This document shows, piece after piece, positions 6,753 through 15,897 of a stretch of 64,000 nt of DNA; within the stretch, counting starts at the first letter, position 1, and the number at the start of each line of letters is the position of its first letter. The stretch is from NCBI GenBank assembly GCA_031363945.1, contig JANLVJ010000064.1, forward strand, positions 62,001-126,000, read 5' to 3'. The stretch is from JANLVJ01 sp031363945. GTDB taxonomy: Bacteria > Bacteroidota > Bacteroidia > Sphingobacteriales > Sphingobacteriaceae. The position numbers and the translations under genes are program-made. The notes under the pieces are model-generated. The model was given only the letters and a program-made list of their open reading frames with translations, was not told the origin of the DNA and did not search any database.

Positions 6753-9569
6753 TTATCGGCTTAGATACATAGATTTTTCTTTATAGAGATGCCTGAAAAA
6801 TGGATCTTCCAGGTCTTTGATGAACCTGATTGATTCTCCGGTTGACTTCATCTCAGGTCCAAGCTCTTTACTTACTTCAGGAAATTTGTCGAAAGAAAAG
6901 ACAGGTTCTTTGATTGCGTATCCTACTTTAAAGGGGGTATGTTTGAAATCACTGACTTTTTTATCTCCGATCATAATTTTTGCAGCCATGTTTATATAAG
7001 GTACCCGGTATGCTTTGGAAATAAAAGGAACAGTACGGGATGCCCTTGGGTTTGCTTCGATTACAAACACTTTGCCATCTTTTACCGCAAACTGAATATT
7101 AAGCAATCCCTTTATTTTCAGGGCAATAGCAATTTTGCGTGTATATTCTTCCATTTGCAAGATAACTGCCTCAGGTAAGTTAAAGGGGGGAAGAACAGCA
7201 AACGAATCACCAGAATGAATTCCTGCAGGTTCAATATGTTCCATCAGCCCAATTATTTCAACATTCAACCCATCACTGATACTATCAGACTCAGCTTCCT
7301 CGGCCCTGTCAATGAAGTGGTCAATTAAAACCCTGTTACCAGGTAAACTTCTCAACAAGCCGATAACAGCCGTTTCAAGGTCTTCATCATTGATTACAAT
7401 TTGCATACCTTGTCCGCCTAATACATAGCTAGGTCTAACCAGCACCGGATAACCAACTTCTTTTGCGACCCTGATTGCTTCCTCAGCAGAAAGAGCTACA
7501 CCATAACGTGGATAAGGGATGTTCAGGTCTTTTAATAAATCTGAAAATCTGCCCCGGTCTTCAGCTACATCCATATCAGGATAAGAAGTACCCAGTATTG
7601 GAATACCTTGTTCATACAGCTTTTCGGCAAGTTTCAATGCCGTCTGACCACCTAGCTGAACAATTACCCCAATAGGTTTTTCAAGCTCAATAATCTCACG
7701 GATATGTTCCCAGTATACAGGCTCAAAATATAACTTATCAGCCATATTAAAGTCAGTAGAGACGGTTTCAGGGTTACAGTTTATCATAATTGCCTCATAA
7801 CCAAGTTCACGGGCAGCAATCAGACCATGAACACAGGCATAGTCAAACTCAATACCCTGACCAATTCGGTTGGGTCCTGAACCTAGAACGATTATTTTAG
7901 GTTTATCAGAAGGAATACTTTCATTTTCAGATTCAAAAGTTGAATAGAAATAAGGGGTTTTAGCCTGAAACTCAGCAGCACAGGTATCGACCATTTTATA
8001 TTTTCTTCTGATACCCAGTTTCGTACGAAGCTGATACACATCTTCAGGCGTCGTATTACCCAAAACAAAGGCAATCTGTTCATCTGAGAAACCATTTTGC
8101 TTTAGCTCGAAAAATAGCTCATAGGGTATATTATGTAACTGATAGCGCTTCAATTCAAGTTCGAGACGACTTAAGTCTTGAATCTGATGTAGAAACCATC
8201 GATCTATCAGGGTTACTTTACGAATAGATTCTAGTGGAACTCCTAGGCTAAATGCATCTTTAATCAGAAATAACCTATTCCATGAAGGATGTTCCAAGCC
8301 TTGCATGATCGTAGCCAGGTCTTTAATTTCACGCCCATCGGCACCAAGACCATAGCGCCCGATTTCTAATGACTGGCAGGCTTTTTGTAATGCTTCAGCA
8401 AAATTTCGACCAATCGCCATTACTTCACCCACTGATTTCATCTGAAGACCAAGCTCTTTTTTGGCACCTTTAAATTTATCGAAATTCCACCGTGGAATTT
8501 TCACAATCACATAATCAAGACTAGGCTCAAAGTAAGCAGATGTGGTCTTTGTGATTTGGTTATCAAGCTCATCCAGATTATAACCTACAGCCAGCTTGGC
8601 AGCAATTTTAGCAATCGGATAGCCAGTCGCCTTTGAAGCCAGTGCTGATGATCGGGATACTCTTGGGTTAATTTCTACCGCAATGATGTGTTCATTTGCC
8701 GGGTCAACAGCAAACTGCACATTACAACCACCTGCAAAATCACCAATCGCACGCATCATCTTTATGGCGTGATCCCGCATTTGCTGATAACAGGTATCAG
8801 ACAGGGTCATTGCAGGAGCAACAGTTATTGAGTCACCTGTATGAATCCCCATTGGATCCATATTTTCAATCGAGCAGATAATTATGACGTTATTGCGGTT
8901 ATCGCGTAATAATTCAAGCTCATATTCTTTCCAGCCTATGACAGCACGTTCTACCAGTACCTCATGGGTTGGAGATGCCTGCAGACCGCGTTGAAGGGCG
9001 GCATCAAAATCTTCTTTACGATGAACAAACCCCCCACCGTTACCACCCAGGGTATAAGATGGCCTGATCACGAGTGGGAAACCTATTTCCTGAGCAATTT
9101 CTTTACCCTCAAGAAAACTATTGGCGACCTGTGAGGGTGCAACATCTACCCCTATATCAATCATGAGCTGCCTGAAAGCCTCCCTGTTTTCTGTTTTTTC
9201 AATTGCATCAATGGCTACACCGATGATACGGATGCCGTATTTTTCCCAAATACCTCTTTCGTGTGCTTCAATACAAAGGTTTAGGGCTGTTTGTCCTCCC
9301 ATTGTTGGTAAAACAGCATCAATCTGCCTTTCCTTCAATATTTGTTCAATCGATTCACAGGTCAATGGAAGCAGATAGATATGCTCTGCAATGACCTCAT
9401 CGGTCATAATCGTGGCTGGATTAGAGTTTATAATTGAGACTTCAATTCCTTCTTCTTTTAGTGAAAGGGCAGCTTGTGAGCCTGCATAATCAAATTCACA
9501 GGCCTGACCAATAATAATAGGACCAGAACCAATGATGAGTACAGACTTTATGCGGGTATCTTTAGGCAT
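6753..9569 (-). CDS. carB: Carbamoyl-phosphate synthase large subunit, short form
   Basis: Makes carbamoyl phosphate from bicarbonate, ATP and ammonia supplied by CarA, for pyrimidine and arginine synthesis. Two homologous ATP-grasp halves are visible. The first begins with SVLIIGSGPIIIGQACEFDYAG and contains IRPSYTLGGNGGGF; the second begins near residue 561 with VLGSGPNRIGQGIEFDYA and contains VRPSYVLGGQGM. At 938 residues it ends shortly after the second module. The C-terminal allosteric domain of about 130 residues (MGS-like; UMP/ornithine site in E. coli) is therefore missing. No carA is adjacent. Short CarB proteins are known in Bacteroidota, so this is probably not damage. Confidence 0.95.
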   Translation of the reverse strand: MPKDTRIKSVLIIGSGPIIIGQACEFDYAGSQAALSLKEEGIEVSIINSNPATIMTDEVIAEHIYLLPLTCESIEQILKERQIDAVLPTMGGQTALNLCIEAHERGIWEKYGIRIIGVAIDAIEKTENREAFRQLMIDIGVDVAPSQVANSFLEGKEIAQEIGFPLVIRPSYTLGGNGGGFVHRKEDFDAALQRGLQASPTHEVLVERAVIGWKEYELELLRDNRNNVIIICSIENMDPMGIHTGDSITVAPAMTLSDTCYQQMRDHAIKMMRAIGDFAGGCNVQFAVDPANEHIIAVEINPRVSRSSALASKATGYPIAKIAAKLAVGYNLDELDNQITKTTSAYFEPSLDYVIVKIPRWNFDKFKGAKKELGLQMKSVGEVMAIGRNFAEALQKACQSLEIGRYGLGADGREIKDLATIMQGLEHPSWNRLFLIKDAFSLGVPLESIRKVTLIDRWFLHQIQDLSRLELELKRYQLHNIPYELFFELKQNGFSDEQIAFVLGNTTPEDVYQLRTKLGIRRKYKMVDTCAAEFQAKTPYFYSTFESENESIPSDKPKIIVLGSGPNRIGQGIEFDYACVHGLIAARELGYEAIMINCNPETVSTDFNMADKLYFEPVYWEHIREIIELEKPIGVIVQLGGQTALKLAEKLYEQGIPILGTSYPDMDVAEDRGRFSDLLKDLNIPYPRYGVALSAEEAIRVAKEVGYPVLVRPSYVLGGQGMQIVINDEDLETAVIGLLRSLPGNRVLIDHFIDRAEEAESDSISDGLNVEIIGLMEHIEPAGIHSGDSFAVLPPFNLPEAVILQMEEYTRKIAIALKIKGLLNIQFAVKDGKVFVIEANPRASRTVPFISKAYRVPYINMAAKIMIGDKKVSDFKHTPFKVGYAIKEPVFSFDKFPEVSKELGPEMKSTGESIRFIKDLEDPFFRHLYKEKSMYLSR

Positions 9570-9601
9570 TAAAAATGAGTAAAAAAGTAAAAAGTGGCTT
9601 G

Positions 9602-9632
9602 ATTGGGTAGGGGTACAAACTGGCTAAATTTA
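9602..9632 (+). promoter_or_regulatory. Candidate pnuC promoter
   Basis: ATTG at 9602-9605 (consensus -33 TTTG) is followed after exactly 19 bp by TAAATTTA at 9625-9632 (consensus TAnnTTTG, last base A). The predicted start of transcription is about 33 bp before the pnuC ATG. The -7 box is itself palindromic, so it could also serve carB on the other strand, but I see no -33 box for that direction. Confidence 0.45.
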
Positions 9633-9672
9633 GAGTTTCTTTTTAATTTCGCTTTGGTTTTTTTTAACGAAC

Positions 9673-10272
9673 ATGTTTATTCAGTATTTAGCATCAATTC
9701 TGGGTAGTAGCTGGCTTGAACAGATAGCCGCTATAATTGCCCTTACAGGTATTATTTTGACAGTTATGCAGCGCAGTTCAAGCTGGATTCTTGATATCAT
9801 CAGTTCATTATTATATCTGTTTGTTTTTTATAAGGCCGGTTTTTATTCTGACTCACTGCTACAAATTCTATTTATCAGTATGAGTATATATGGGTGGTAC
9901 AGCTGGACAGAGACCAGTTATAGTGGACACACTTTACAGATCAGGGATATTACGCGTGATGAAATCTATATTGCTACAACATTGGTCATGGTACTAACTT
10001 TATCGGGAGGTTTCATCTTCAGTCAGTATGTAGGCGGGGCAAGCTACCCGTATACCGATAGTTTTTGCACAGCCCTGAGTGTTGCTGCAACCTGGCTAAC
10101 GGCCCGTAAAATAATTCAAAACTGGTATTTATGGATATTTGCTGATCTCATCTATATCTATCTCTTTTGCCTGAAACAGTTATACCCGACTGCTATTCTA
10201 TATGCAGTGCTTGTTATACTTGCTATAGCTGGCTTAACAACGTGGAAAAAAATTGAAAAACAGCTTGCTTAA
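9673..10272 (+). CDS. pnuC: PnuC/PnuT-family vitamin transporter
   Basis: Inner-membrane protein of 199 residues with about seven hydrophobic segments. It carries the family's tryptophan signatures (YGWYSWTE near 77-84; NWYLWIFADLIY near 150-161). PnuC proteins carry nicotinamide riboside; close relatives named PnuT carry thiamine. The kinase gene overlaps its end by 20 bp, so uptake is probably coupled to phosphorylation of the substrate. No TPP riboswitch precedes this gene, but one precedes the receptor gene downstream. Substrate is therefore open: nicotinamide riboside from the kinase type, thiamine from the neighbour. Confidence 0.88.
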   Translation: MFIQYLASILGSSWLEQIAAIIALTGIILTVMQRSSSWILDIISSLLYLFVFYKAGFYSDSLLQILFISMSIYGWYSWTETSYSGHTLQIRDITRDEIYIATTLVMVLTLSGGFIFSQYVGGASYPYTDSFCTALSVAATWLTARKIIQNWYLWIFADLIYIYLFCLKQLYPTAILYAVLVILAIAGLTTWKKIEKQLA

Positions 10273-10780
10273 AATTGCCGTGATGGGGCCTGAATCGACG
10301 GGGAAATCAGCAATATCCTCTTTTCTTGCCCGATATTATAATACTGTATGGGTGCCAGAGTATGCACGGGAATACTGTGAAGACCTTGATCATTTGCCAA
10401 CAATGAAAGATGAACTCAATATGCTTAAAGGGCAGCTGGCACTTGAAGACAGGCTGATAAAAAACGCAAACCATCTGGTTTTTTGTGATACGATGTTTTT
10501 AACCGTTAAAATCTGGTCTGAATTTGAATTTAAAACCTATCCTTTAGAGGTTGATAACGAGCTTTTAGTACGTAGTTATGACTTTTTTTTGATCATGAAC
10601 ATAGATTTACCTTGGCAGGAAGATCATCTTCGAAACTTTCCTGATTTGCGTGAACACTTTATGAAAGTACATATCAAAGAAGTCAAAGCACTGGGTAAAC
10701 CTTATGCCATTATCTCAGGCTTTGGGGCTGAAAGAGAAAAAAATGCCATCAGGGCAGTTGAAGAGTTTTTAATTGCCTGA
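10253..10780 (+). CDS. NadR-like P-loop kinase (AAA_28 family)
   Basis: ATP-binding protein of 175 residues resembling the ribosylnicotinamide-kinase domain of NadR. The P-loop GPESTGKS is at residues 12-19, followed by VPEYAREY (35-42) and FCDTMFLTVKIW, which are typical of that family. The adenylyltransferase and helix-turn-helix parts of full NadR are absent. The start is a TTG inside the end of pnuC; the next ATG would leave only one residue before the P-loop glycine-proline. The likely role is trapping the vitamin imported by the upstream transporter by phosphorylation. Because a TPP riboswitch-controlled receptor follows, a thiamine substrate cannot be excluded. Confidence 0.8.
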   Translation: MKNSLLKIAVMGPESTGKSAISSFLARYYNTVWVPEYAREYCEDLDHLPTMKDELNMLKGQLALEDRLIKNANHLVFCDTMFLTVKIWSEFEFKTYPLEVDNELLVRSYDFFLIMNIDLPWQEDHLRNFPDLREHFMKVHIKEVKALGKPYAIISGFGAEREKNAIRAVEEFLIA

Positions 10781-10829
10781 AGATTTTGTCAAGATTACCA
10801 ATTACTTAAAAAAAATCAATCTTTTTTAA

Positions 10830-10837
10830 TAAATTTA
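10830..10837 (+). promoter_or_regulatory. Candidate -7 element upstream of the TPP riboswitch
   Basis: TAAATTTA followed by GCC matches TAnnTTTG at five of its six fixed positions and repeats the -7 box in front of pnuC (same eight bases). It ends 10 bp before the riboswitch aptamer, the expected distance for a transcript starting at the aptamer. No convincing -33 box was found. Confidence 0.35.
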
Positions 10838-10847
10838 GCCGTTCTAT

Positions 10848-10918
10848 AAAGGGGTGCCCCAATAAGGCTGAGATCACACCCATAACCTGATCAGGATAAT
10901 GCCTGCGTAGGAAATGTT
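10848..10918 (+). promoter_or_regulatory. TPP riboswitch (THI element) aptamer
   Basis: The conserved THI-box segments occur in order: GGGGTGC at 10851-10857, GGCTGAGA at about 10866-10873, ACACCC, then ACCTGATCAGGATAATGCC followed by TGCGTAGGA at about 10904-10912. These are the thiamine-pyrophosphate-binding core of this riboswitch class. The aptamer lies between the NadR-like kinase gene and the TonB-dependent receptor and should switch the receptor off when thiamine pyrophosphate is plentiful. Confidence 0.95.
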
Positions 10919-10928
10919 GTTAATTATT

Positions 10929-10958
10929 CGGGGGATTATTCCCTTTGCCCCGGTTTTT
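10929..10958 (+). terminator. Riboswitch expression platform: terminator hairpin
   Basis: CGGGG at 10929-10933 can pair with CCCCG at 10948-10952, and TTTTT follows at 10954-10958: a Rho-independent terminator placed between aptamer and receptor gene. A competing hairpin, GGGA (10932-10935) with TCCC (10940-10943), shares bases with the first and cannot form with it. This suggests transcriptional control, although the link from aptamer to this switch is inferred. Confidence 0.55.
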
Positions 10959-11012
10959 AAAATACTGATGTCTGGTCTGCTTAAAACACCTCTCATCAAT
11001 CAAAATTTTTTC

Positions 11013-13370
11013 ATGAAATATTTTTTTACACTAGTGATTCTTGCCTTACCGGCTACGCTTTTTTCCCAGCATCTGATCCAGGGAACTATTACCGATGCAG
11101 CTAACGGCTACCCGTTAAAAGAGGCTGGAATTAAGCTGTTACATACTAACCTCAGCACACTTTCAGATGCAAAAGGTCGATTTGTTTTACGTTCAACAGG
11201 CTCGGCTTCTGATTCACTTGAAGTCAGTTTTCTGGGTTATCTTAAACAGTCTGTACGGATACCAGCTACTTCAGTTAACCCCCTTCGGATAGAACTGCAG
11301 GTTGCACCCTACCTGTCTAATGAAGTTTTTGTACGCTCAACCCGTTCACAACCTACTGATGGTACTGTTTATTCAAGTTTGGGCAAGCAGCAGATTGCAA
11401 GTTCAAATCTTGGTCAGGATCTGCCCTATCTGTTGGCTACACTGCCTTCTGTTGTCGTTACCTCTGATGCCGGAACTGGAATAGGTTATACCTATATACG
11501 CATAAGAGGATCTGATGCGTCACGAACAAATGTAACCATCAACGGTATTCCTTATAATGATGCTGAATCACAACAAACCTATTTCGTAGATATCCCTGAT
11601 CTGGCATCATCTGTAGAAAACATACAGGTTCAGCGGGGTGTGGGAACATCTTCAAACGGTGCCGGAGCTTTTGGTGGTAGTCTGAATATTCAGACAAATT
11701 CTGCTTCCCCAAAATCCTATGCAGAACTGGATAATTCTTATGGATCTTATAATTCATTGAAAAATACGCTGAAATTTAGTACTGGCCCCATTGGAAGATG
11801 GAATTTTGATGGGCGCCTATCAAGAATCAGTTCAGACGGGTATATCGAAAGAGGATCTGCTTTACTGAAGTCGTTGTATTTTTCAGCGGCCTATACAGGT
11901 AAAGCTGATCTTTTGCGATTCAATGTATTTGCCGGAGCTGAAAAAACATATCAGGCTTATTATGGGGTACCCGAAGATTCATTACCTCATCACCGTCGCT
12001 ACAATTCTCTGACCTATCCAAATCAGACTGATAATTACACTCAGGATAATTACCAGATTCTGTATTCTAAAAGAATTGGAGACGCATGGCTGTTAAACGG
12101 AGCATTGCATTTAACACATGGCAAAGGTTATTATGAAGAATATGAAGCCAGCCAGTTACTTTCAAATTATTCTATCGCGCCAGTGGTAATTGGTGCAACT
12201 ACCATAGACACAAGTAATCTTATCAGAAGGCAATGGCTTGATAATTATTTTTATGGTGCAACCTGGTCTGCTGAGAATCATACAGCCAAAGACCTTGACT
12301 TTACTTTTGGTGGTGCCTATAATGAATATCGCGGTTTGCATTATGGCGAAGTAATCTGGGCTCAGTTCGCTTCTAACAGTCAGATTCGTAGCCGGTATTA
12401 TGATAATAACGGGATTAAAACAGATTTCAATTTATATGGAAAAGAGAGTTGGAAAATAGGCAACCTCAGCCTTAACCTTGATCTGCAGTATAGAAGAGTA
12501 CATTACCAATTTAATGGTACTGATGAATTTAAGATGAAAATTGATCAGAAAGAGGCTTTAAACTTTTTTAATCCAAAATTCGGAATAAGCTATAAACTAG
12601 GCGACTATGAGACGTTATATGTTTCCTATGGTGTAGCAAATAAAGAGCCCAACCGCGATGACTATGTACAGGCAACTGCTGGAAAATTACCTAAACCAGA
12701 AAATCTTCAGGACCTTGAAACCGGAATCAGGCATACAGGTACAAGCTTCAGTGGTAACGTCAATCTTTTCTACATGAATTATTACAATCAGCTGGTACAA
12801 ACGGGCAAATTGAATGATGTCGGTAATCCGGTAAGAACGAATGTTCCATTTAGTTACCGTGCAGGCATAGAACTTGAGGGGGCTTATAAAATTACAGACC
12901 ATATTATCTGGAAAGCAAATCTTACGCTGAGTAGCAATAAGATCAGGGAATACCATGAGACATTATACAATGAAAACAATACGGCTTTAGACAATATCTA
13001 TCATCATAGCAATATTGCATTTTCTCCTTCAATTATTGGGTCCAGTATTTTTGATTTCCTGTTAATTAAAGACTTCCATGCCAGTCTGGTAACTAAATAT
13101 GTGGGAAAACAATATTTAGATAATACCTCTCACGCCAACCGTAAAATTGAACCTTATTTTTTAAATGACATCAGGTTCAATTATAAAATTATTTCTGGTT
13201 TCATTCCCAATATGGAGTTTTTACTGGCTTTAAACAATATTATGAATGTGCTGTATGTGTCTAATGGTAGCGCCTACCCTTATGTTCAGGCTGGTAGAAC
13301 AATAAACAGTAATTACTATTATCCACAGGCACCTTTTAATGTGAGCGTTGGAGTTAATTTCAGGTTCTAA
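11013..13370 (+). CDS. TonB-dependent outer-membrane receptor, TPP-regulated
   Basis: Outer-membrane transporter of 785 residues from the ATG at 11013; an upstream in-frame ATG at 10914 lies inside the riboswitch and has no signal peptide directly after it. Order: signal peptide (1-19, ending LFSQ); a carboxypeptidase-regulatory-like beta domain (about 22-105); a plug domain with YIRIRGSDASRTNVTINGIP and the VQRGVGTSSNGAGAFGGS stretch; then a beta barrel ending in the outer-membrane signature VGVNFRF. TonB and ExbB/ExbD energise such channels. The TPP riboswitch directly upstream points to thiamine or a thiamine precursor/derivative as substrate. No SusD partner is present, as usual for vitamin receptors. 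Confidence 0.93.
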   Translation: MKYFFTLVILALPATLFSQHLIQGTITDAANGYPLKEAGIKLLHTNLSTLSDAKGRFVLRSTGSASDSLEVSFLGYLKQSVRIPATSVNPLRIELQVAPYLSNEVFVRSTRSQPTDGTVYSSLGKQQIASSNLGQDLPYLLATLPSVVVTSDAGTGIGYTYIRIRGSDASRTNVTINGIPYNDAESQQTYFVDIPDLASSVENIQVQRGVGTSSNGAGAFGGSLNIQTNSASPKSYAELDNSYGSYNSLKNTLKFSTGPIGRWNFDGRLSRISSDGYIERGSALLKSLYFSAAYTGKADLLRFNVFAGAEKTYQAYYGVPEDSLPHHRRYNSLTYPNQTDNYTQDNYQILYSKRIGDAWLLNGALHLTHGKGYYEEYEASQLLSNYSIAPVVIGATTIDTSNLIRRQWLDNYFYGATWSAENHTAKDLDFTFGGAYNEYRGLHYGEVIWAQFASNSQIRSRYYDNNGIKTDFNLYGKESWKIGNLSLNLDLQYRRVHYQFNGTDEFKMKIDQKEALNFFNPKFGISYKLGDYETLYVSYGVANKEPNRDDYVQATAGKLPKPENLQDLETGIRHTGTSFSGNVNLFYMNYYNQLVQTGKLNDVGNPVRTNVPFSYRAGIELEGAYKITDHIIWKANLTLSSNKIREYHETLYNENNTALDNIYHHSNIAFSPSIIGSSIFDFLLIKDFHASLVTKYVGKQYLDNTSHANRKIEPYFLNDIRFNYKIISGFIPNMEFLLALNNIMNVLYVSNGSAYPYVQAGRTINSNYYYPQAPFNVSVGVNFRF

Positions 13371-13408
13371 TAAGGAAATTTCATATTTTTAAACAAATAG
13401 CACATACT

Positions 13409-13906
13409 ATGTTTAGATCGGTTGAAGACTTTGAAAGAGAATGGAAATTTGAAACAGAAAGTACCCTCAAAGTTTTCGAAAGGCTGACACCTGATTCATT
13501 AAGTCAGCAGGTTATTCACGGTGGCCGATCTATGGGTATAATAGCCTGGCATATGGCGCTTTCTATTGCTGATTTTGCTGGCAGGTCAGGGCTTCGACTT
13601 ACGAACCCAGAAGTTATGGCCCAGCCCTTTGATCCGATGTATATTTCAATCCAATTTAAAAAGTCAGCTGATGAACTTGTAAAAGAAGTAAATGCAGAAT
13701 GGCTCGATAGTATGCTCGATCAGGAATTTCTATTCTTTGGACGACCAATGATGAAGGGTTACCTTCTTTCGCTGGTAATCTTGCATCTGGCACACCACCG
13801 TGGCCAATTAACAGTCTTGATGAGACAGGCAGGCCTGACTGTTCCAGGTGTTTATGGGCCTTCAAAAGAGGAATGGGCATCATTAGGCCTTGAAGCTACT
13901 CGTTAA
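13409..13906 (+). CDS. DinB-family (DinB/YfiT-like) protein
   Basis: Four-helix-bundle protein of 165 residues. The family's three metal-binding histidines are present: His48 in IIAWHMA, and His126 and His130 in LHLAHHRGQL. The HHRGQL signature of the last helix is typical. Such proteins often act as thiol-dependent transferases or are of unknown function; no specific reaction can be assigned. It begins 38 bp after the receptor stop, so readthrough from that unit is possible, but a link to thiamine is not indicated. It is convergent with the amidase gene. Confidence 0.85.
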   Translation: MFRSVEDFEREWKFETESTLKVFERLTPDSLSQQVIHGGRSMGIIAWHMALSIADFAGRSGLRLTNPEVMAQPFDPMYISIQFKKSADELVKEVNAEWLDSMLDQEFLFFGRPMMKGYLLSLVILHLAHHRGQLTVLMRQAGLTVPGVYGPSKEEWASLGLEATR

Positions 13907-13938
13907 CAACGACTGACCATATCTGATAATAAAAACAA

Positions 13939-15801
13939 TTATTCGTTTTTCAGCCCGGTTTTACCGGGCTGATTAATATGTCCGGCATTTTTGAGAAATA
14001 AATTAATCCCTTCTACTATTTTCATAGCCATCTGTGTTTGAAACTGAGGGTCTAGAAGCCTTGACTCGTCTGAAGGGCTCGAAAGAAAAGCTGTTTCAAC
14101 CAAGGCATTTGGATATTCTGTAGGTCCGCTGAGCCCAAAATTAAATCTCCCGATATTACCATAATCGCTGAGTCCAAGTTCAAGCACTTTCTGATAAATA
14201 CTCAAACTTAAATTACGAAAACCCACGTAGCGATAATAGGTACTATTACCATTAACCTCAGGATCATCGGTTGAATTCGCATGAATACTTATAAGAATAT
14301 CGGGTTTGATGGTTTGCATTGTTTTCACTCTGTCATACATACTGACATCAAGATCTGCATCTCTTGTAAGAATAACTTTGGCCCCTGCGGCTTCAAGATG
14401 TGTTTTCAAAATGCCAGCGATCTGTAAGGTCAGGTTTTTCTCATATACCCCGGTGATACTTCTGGCGCCATAATTTTTACCCCCATGACCAGGATCTACT
14501 GCAATTACAAGCCTGGTCAGGTCAAGAATTTGGGGTGCATGTTTGATTCTAATTACAAGCTGGCTTCGACCTTCATAGTAAATAGAATAGCCCCAGCTCT
14601 GTTCTTTAACAAGGTCGACGGTAATTCTGAATAAATTTGATTCGAGCTGAGAAGTGTAAACTGAACGAATAGTTTTTGTGCCCAGATGCTGAATTACCCA
14701 ATTCGTATTCGATGTAGCCCCGTATAGGTTTATTTCAAGCCTGGTCGGGCCAACAAGCAAATCTGAACTATACGGGAGTCTGTCTGATAAAGTCATTCTT
14801 ATATAATCATAGCTACTATCAGCAGTGATATTTATATTTCCCGTATTACTTGATGGCATGAAAGTGCCGACAGGCATCAGATTAATAAAACTGACAGGAA
14901 CCCAAGCTTGTTGATGCTCACTCAGATCTACCCTGTAAAGGTCTCCTGAACGGCCCGTGATTTTCATTCTTACCAGGGTATCAATATAACCCAGCTTGGC
15001 ACCGCCCAAACGATCTGTACCCAAACCAAAGTTCAAATACGGTAGATTACCATGAGAGATGCCGACCTTTGGAAAGCCTACAGCATTGAAGCTGATTCGT
15101 TCTTCACTTTTGGCAAATACACTACGTCCCAGGTTTGATTTTAGCGTAAAAAGAATTTTTTGAAGGGCCAGTGTATCCTGACTTCTGACCAGGTAATTTA
15201 CTTGATAGATACCCCTGAGTCCTCCTGTTTGTACTGTTGGCAGTTCATTCAATAAAATACCATTATTGAAACTTACCACTGAACCAGGAAATGCCTTAAT
15301 CCTGATTTTCAGGAGATCTCCGGTTACCAGATCCTGATCAGAATGCGGATAAATCGTTATGGCCTCAATTCTTAATTCCCGGGTTTCAACAGCAGGTTTT
15401 ACAGGCACAAAAACGATTTTTATCACCGTGTCAAGCCGACTTGAGTCAGGCCCGTCTAGCTGAAAAGCGATATTATTTAACCCAACTTTCAGTTTGAGCA
15501 TAAGCCCAAATGCTCCTGTTGAGTAAACCTTTGCTTCAACCAGATTAATCTTCAGGTGGCTTCCGGCCAGTGTGATTCCGGTAAGGGGTTTTGTCGGGCT
15601 ATGAACTGTTAAAGAATCTTTGAAACCAGGATCAAGACGAAGAAACAATCTGTCAGAGCGTTTCGACTTTACCAGTAAATTACCAGCCTGAGATACTTTG
15701 TTTATTAGCACTGTGCTAGAATCACTGATAACCTGTGCCATTGAGTTAAGTGCTTGCAGCGAAGCAGCTGAAACTGACAGAAAGAAAAGAAATTTACGCA
15801 T
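13939..15801 (-). CDS. N-acetylmuramoyl-L-alanine amidase (Amidase_3)
   Basis: Periplasmic cell-wall hydrolase of 620 residues that cuts the bond between MurNAc and L-Ala. A signal peptide covers about residues 1-22. A long beta-rich region (about 30-410) of unassigned modules follows, with an AMIN-like part at about 330-410. The catalytic domain (about 428-608) shows the zinc ligands His in AVDPGHGG, Glu in GVYEKNL and His in SIHANS, and the catalytic Glu in LVETAFLSS. All active-site residues are present. The large N-terminal part probably targets it to murein or the divisome; that is inference. The last codons contain a GC-rich hairpin (13951-13971). Confidence 0.9.
   Translation of the reverse strand: MRKFLFFLSVSAASLQALNSMAQVISDSSTVLINKVSQAGNLLVKSKRSDRLFLRLDPGFKDSLTVHSPTKPLTGITLAGSHLKINLVEAKVYSTGAFGLMLKLKVGLNNIAFQLDGPDSSRLDTVIKIVFVPVKPAVETRELRIEAITIYPHSDQDLVTGDLLKIRIKAFPGSVVSFNNGILLNELPTVQTGGLRGIYQVNYLVRSQDTLALQKILFTLKSNLGRSVFAKSEERISFNAVGFPKVGISHGNLPYLNFGLGTDRLGGAKLGYIDTLVRMKITGRSGDLYRVDLSEHQQAWVPVSFINLMPVGTFMPSSNTGNINITADSSYDYIRMTLSDRLPYSSDLLVGPTRLEINLYGATSNTNWVIQHLGTKTIRSVYTSQLESNLFRITVDLVKEQSWGYSIYYEGRSQLVIRIKHAPQILDLTRLVIAVDPGHGGKNYGARSITGVYEKNLTLQIAGILKTHLEAAGAKVILTRDADLDVSMYDRVKTMQTIKPDILISIHANSTDDPEVNGNSTYYRYVGFRNLSLSIYQKVLELGLSDYGNIGRFNFGLSGPTEYPNALVETAFLSSPSDESRLLDPQFQTQMAMKIVEGINLFLKNAGHINQPGKTGLKNE
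13951..13971 (-). terminator. GC-rich hairpin in the amidase 3' end
   Basis: CAGCCCGG (13951-13958) pairs with CCGGGCTG (13964-13971) around a five-base loop. It lies inside the final codons of the amidase gene. A weaker A/T hairpin (AAAAAC at 13931-13936, GTTTTT at 13945-13950) follows in the minus direction and precedes in the plus direction. The pair sits exactly where the convergent DinB and amidase transcripts meet, so a two-way terminator is plausible, but there is no classical U-run next to the GC stem. Confidence 0.4.
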
Positions 15802-15897
15802 ACAGTATGTACAGTATTTAAACAGGTTAATCCTTGATCTTAAAGAAGTATCATTCGTAAAACCCTTGGAAATTTAGCAAACCTTTGATGTAGTAAG

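Noticed and set aside
7892..8095. Second minus-strand frame within carB
   Set aside because: It is another frame of the carB coding strand with no independent start context or homology.
10914..11012. N-terminal extension of the TonB-dependent receptor starting at 10914
   Set aside because: It begins inside the TPP riboswitch and crosses the terminator; a proper signal peptide starts only at 11013.
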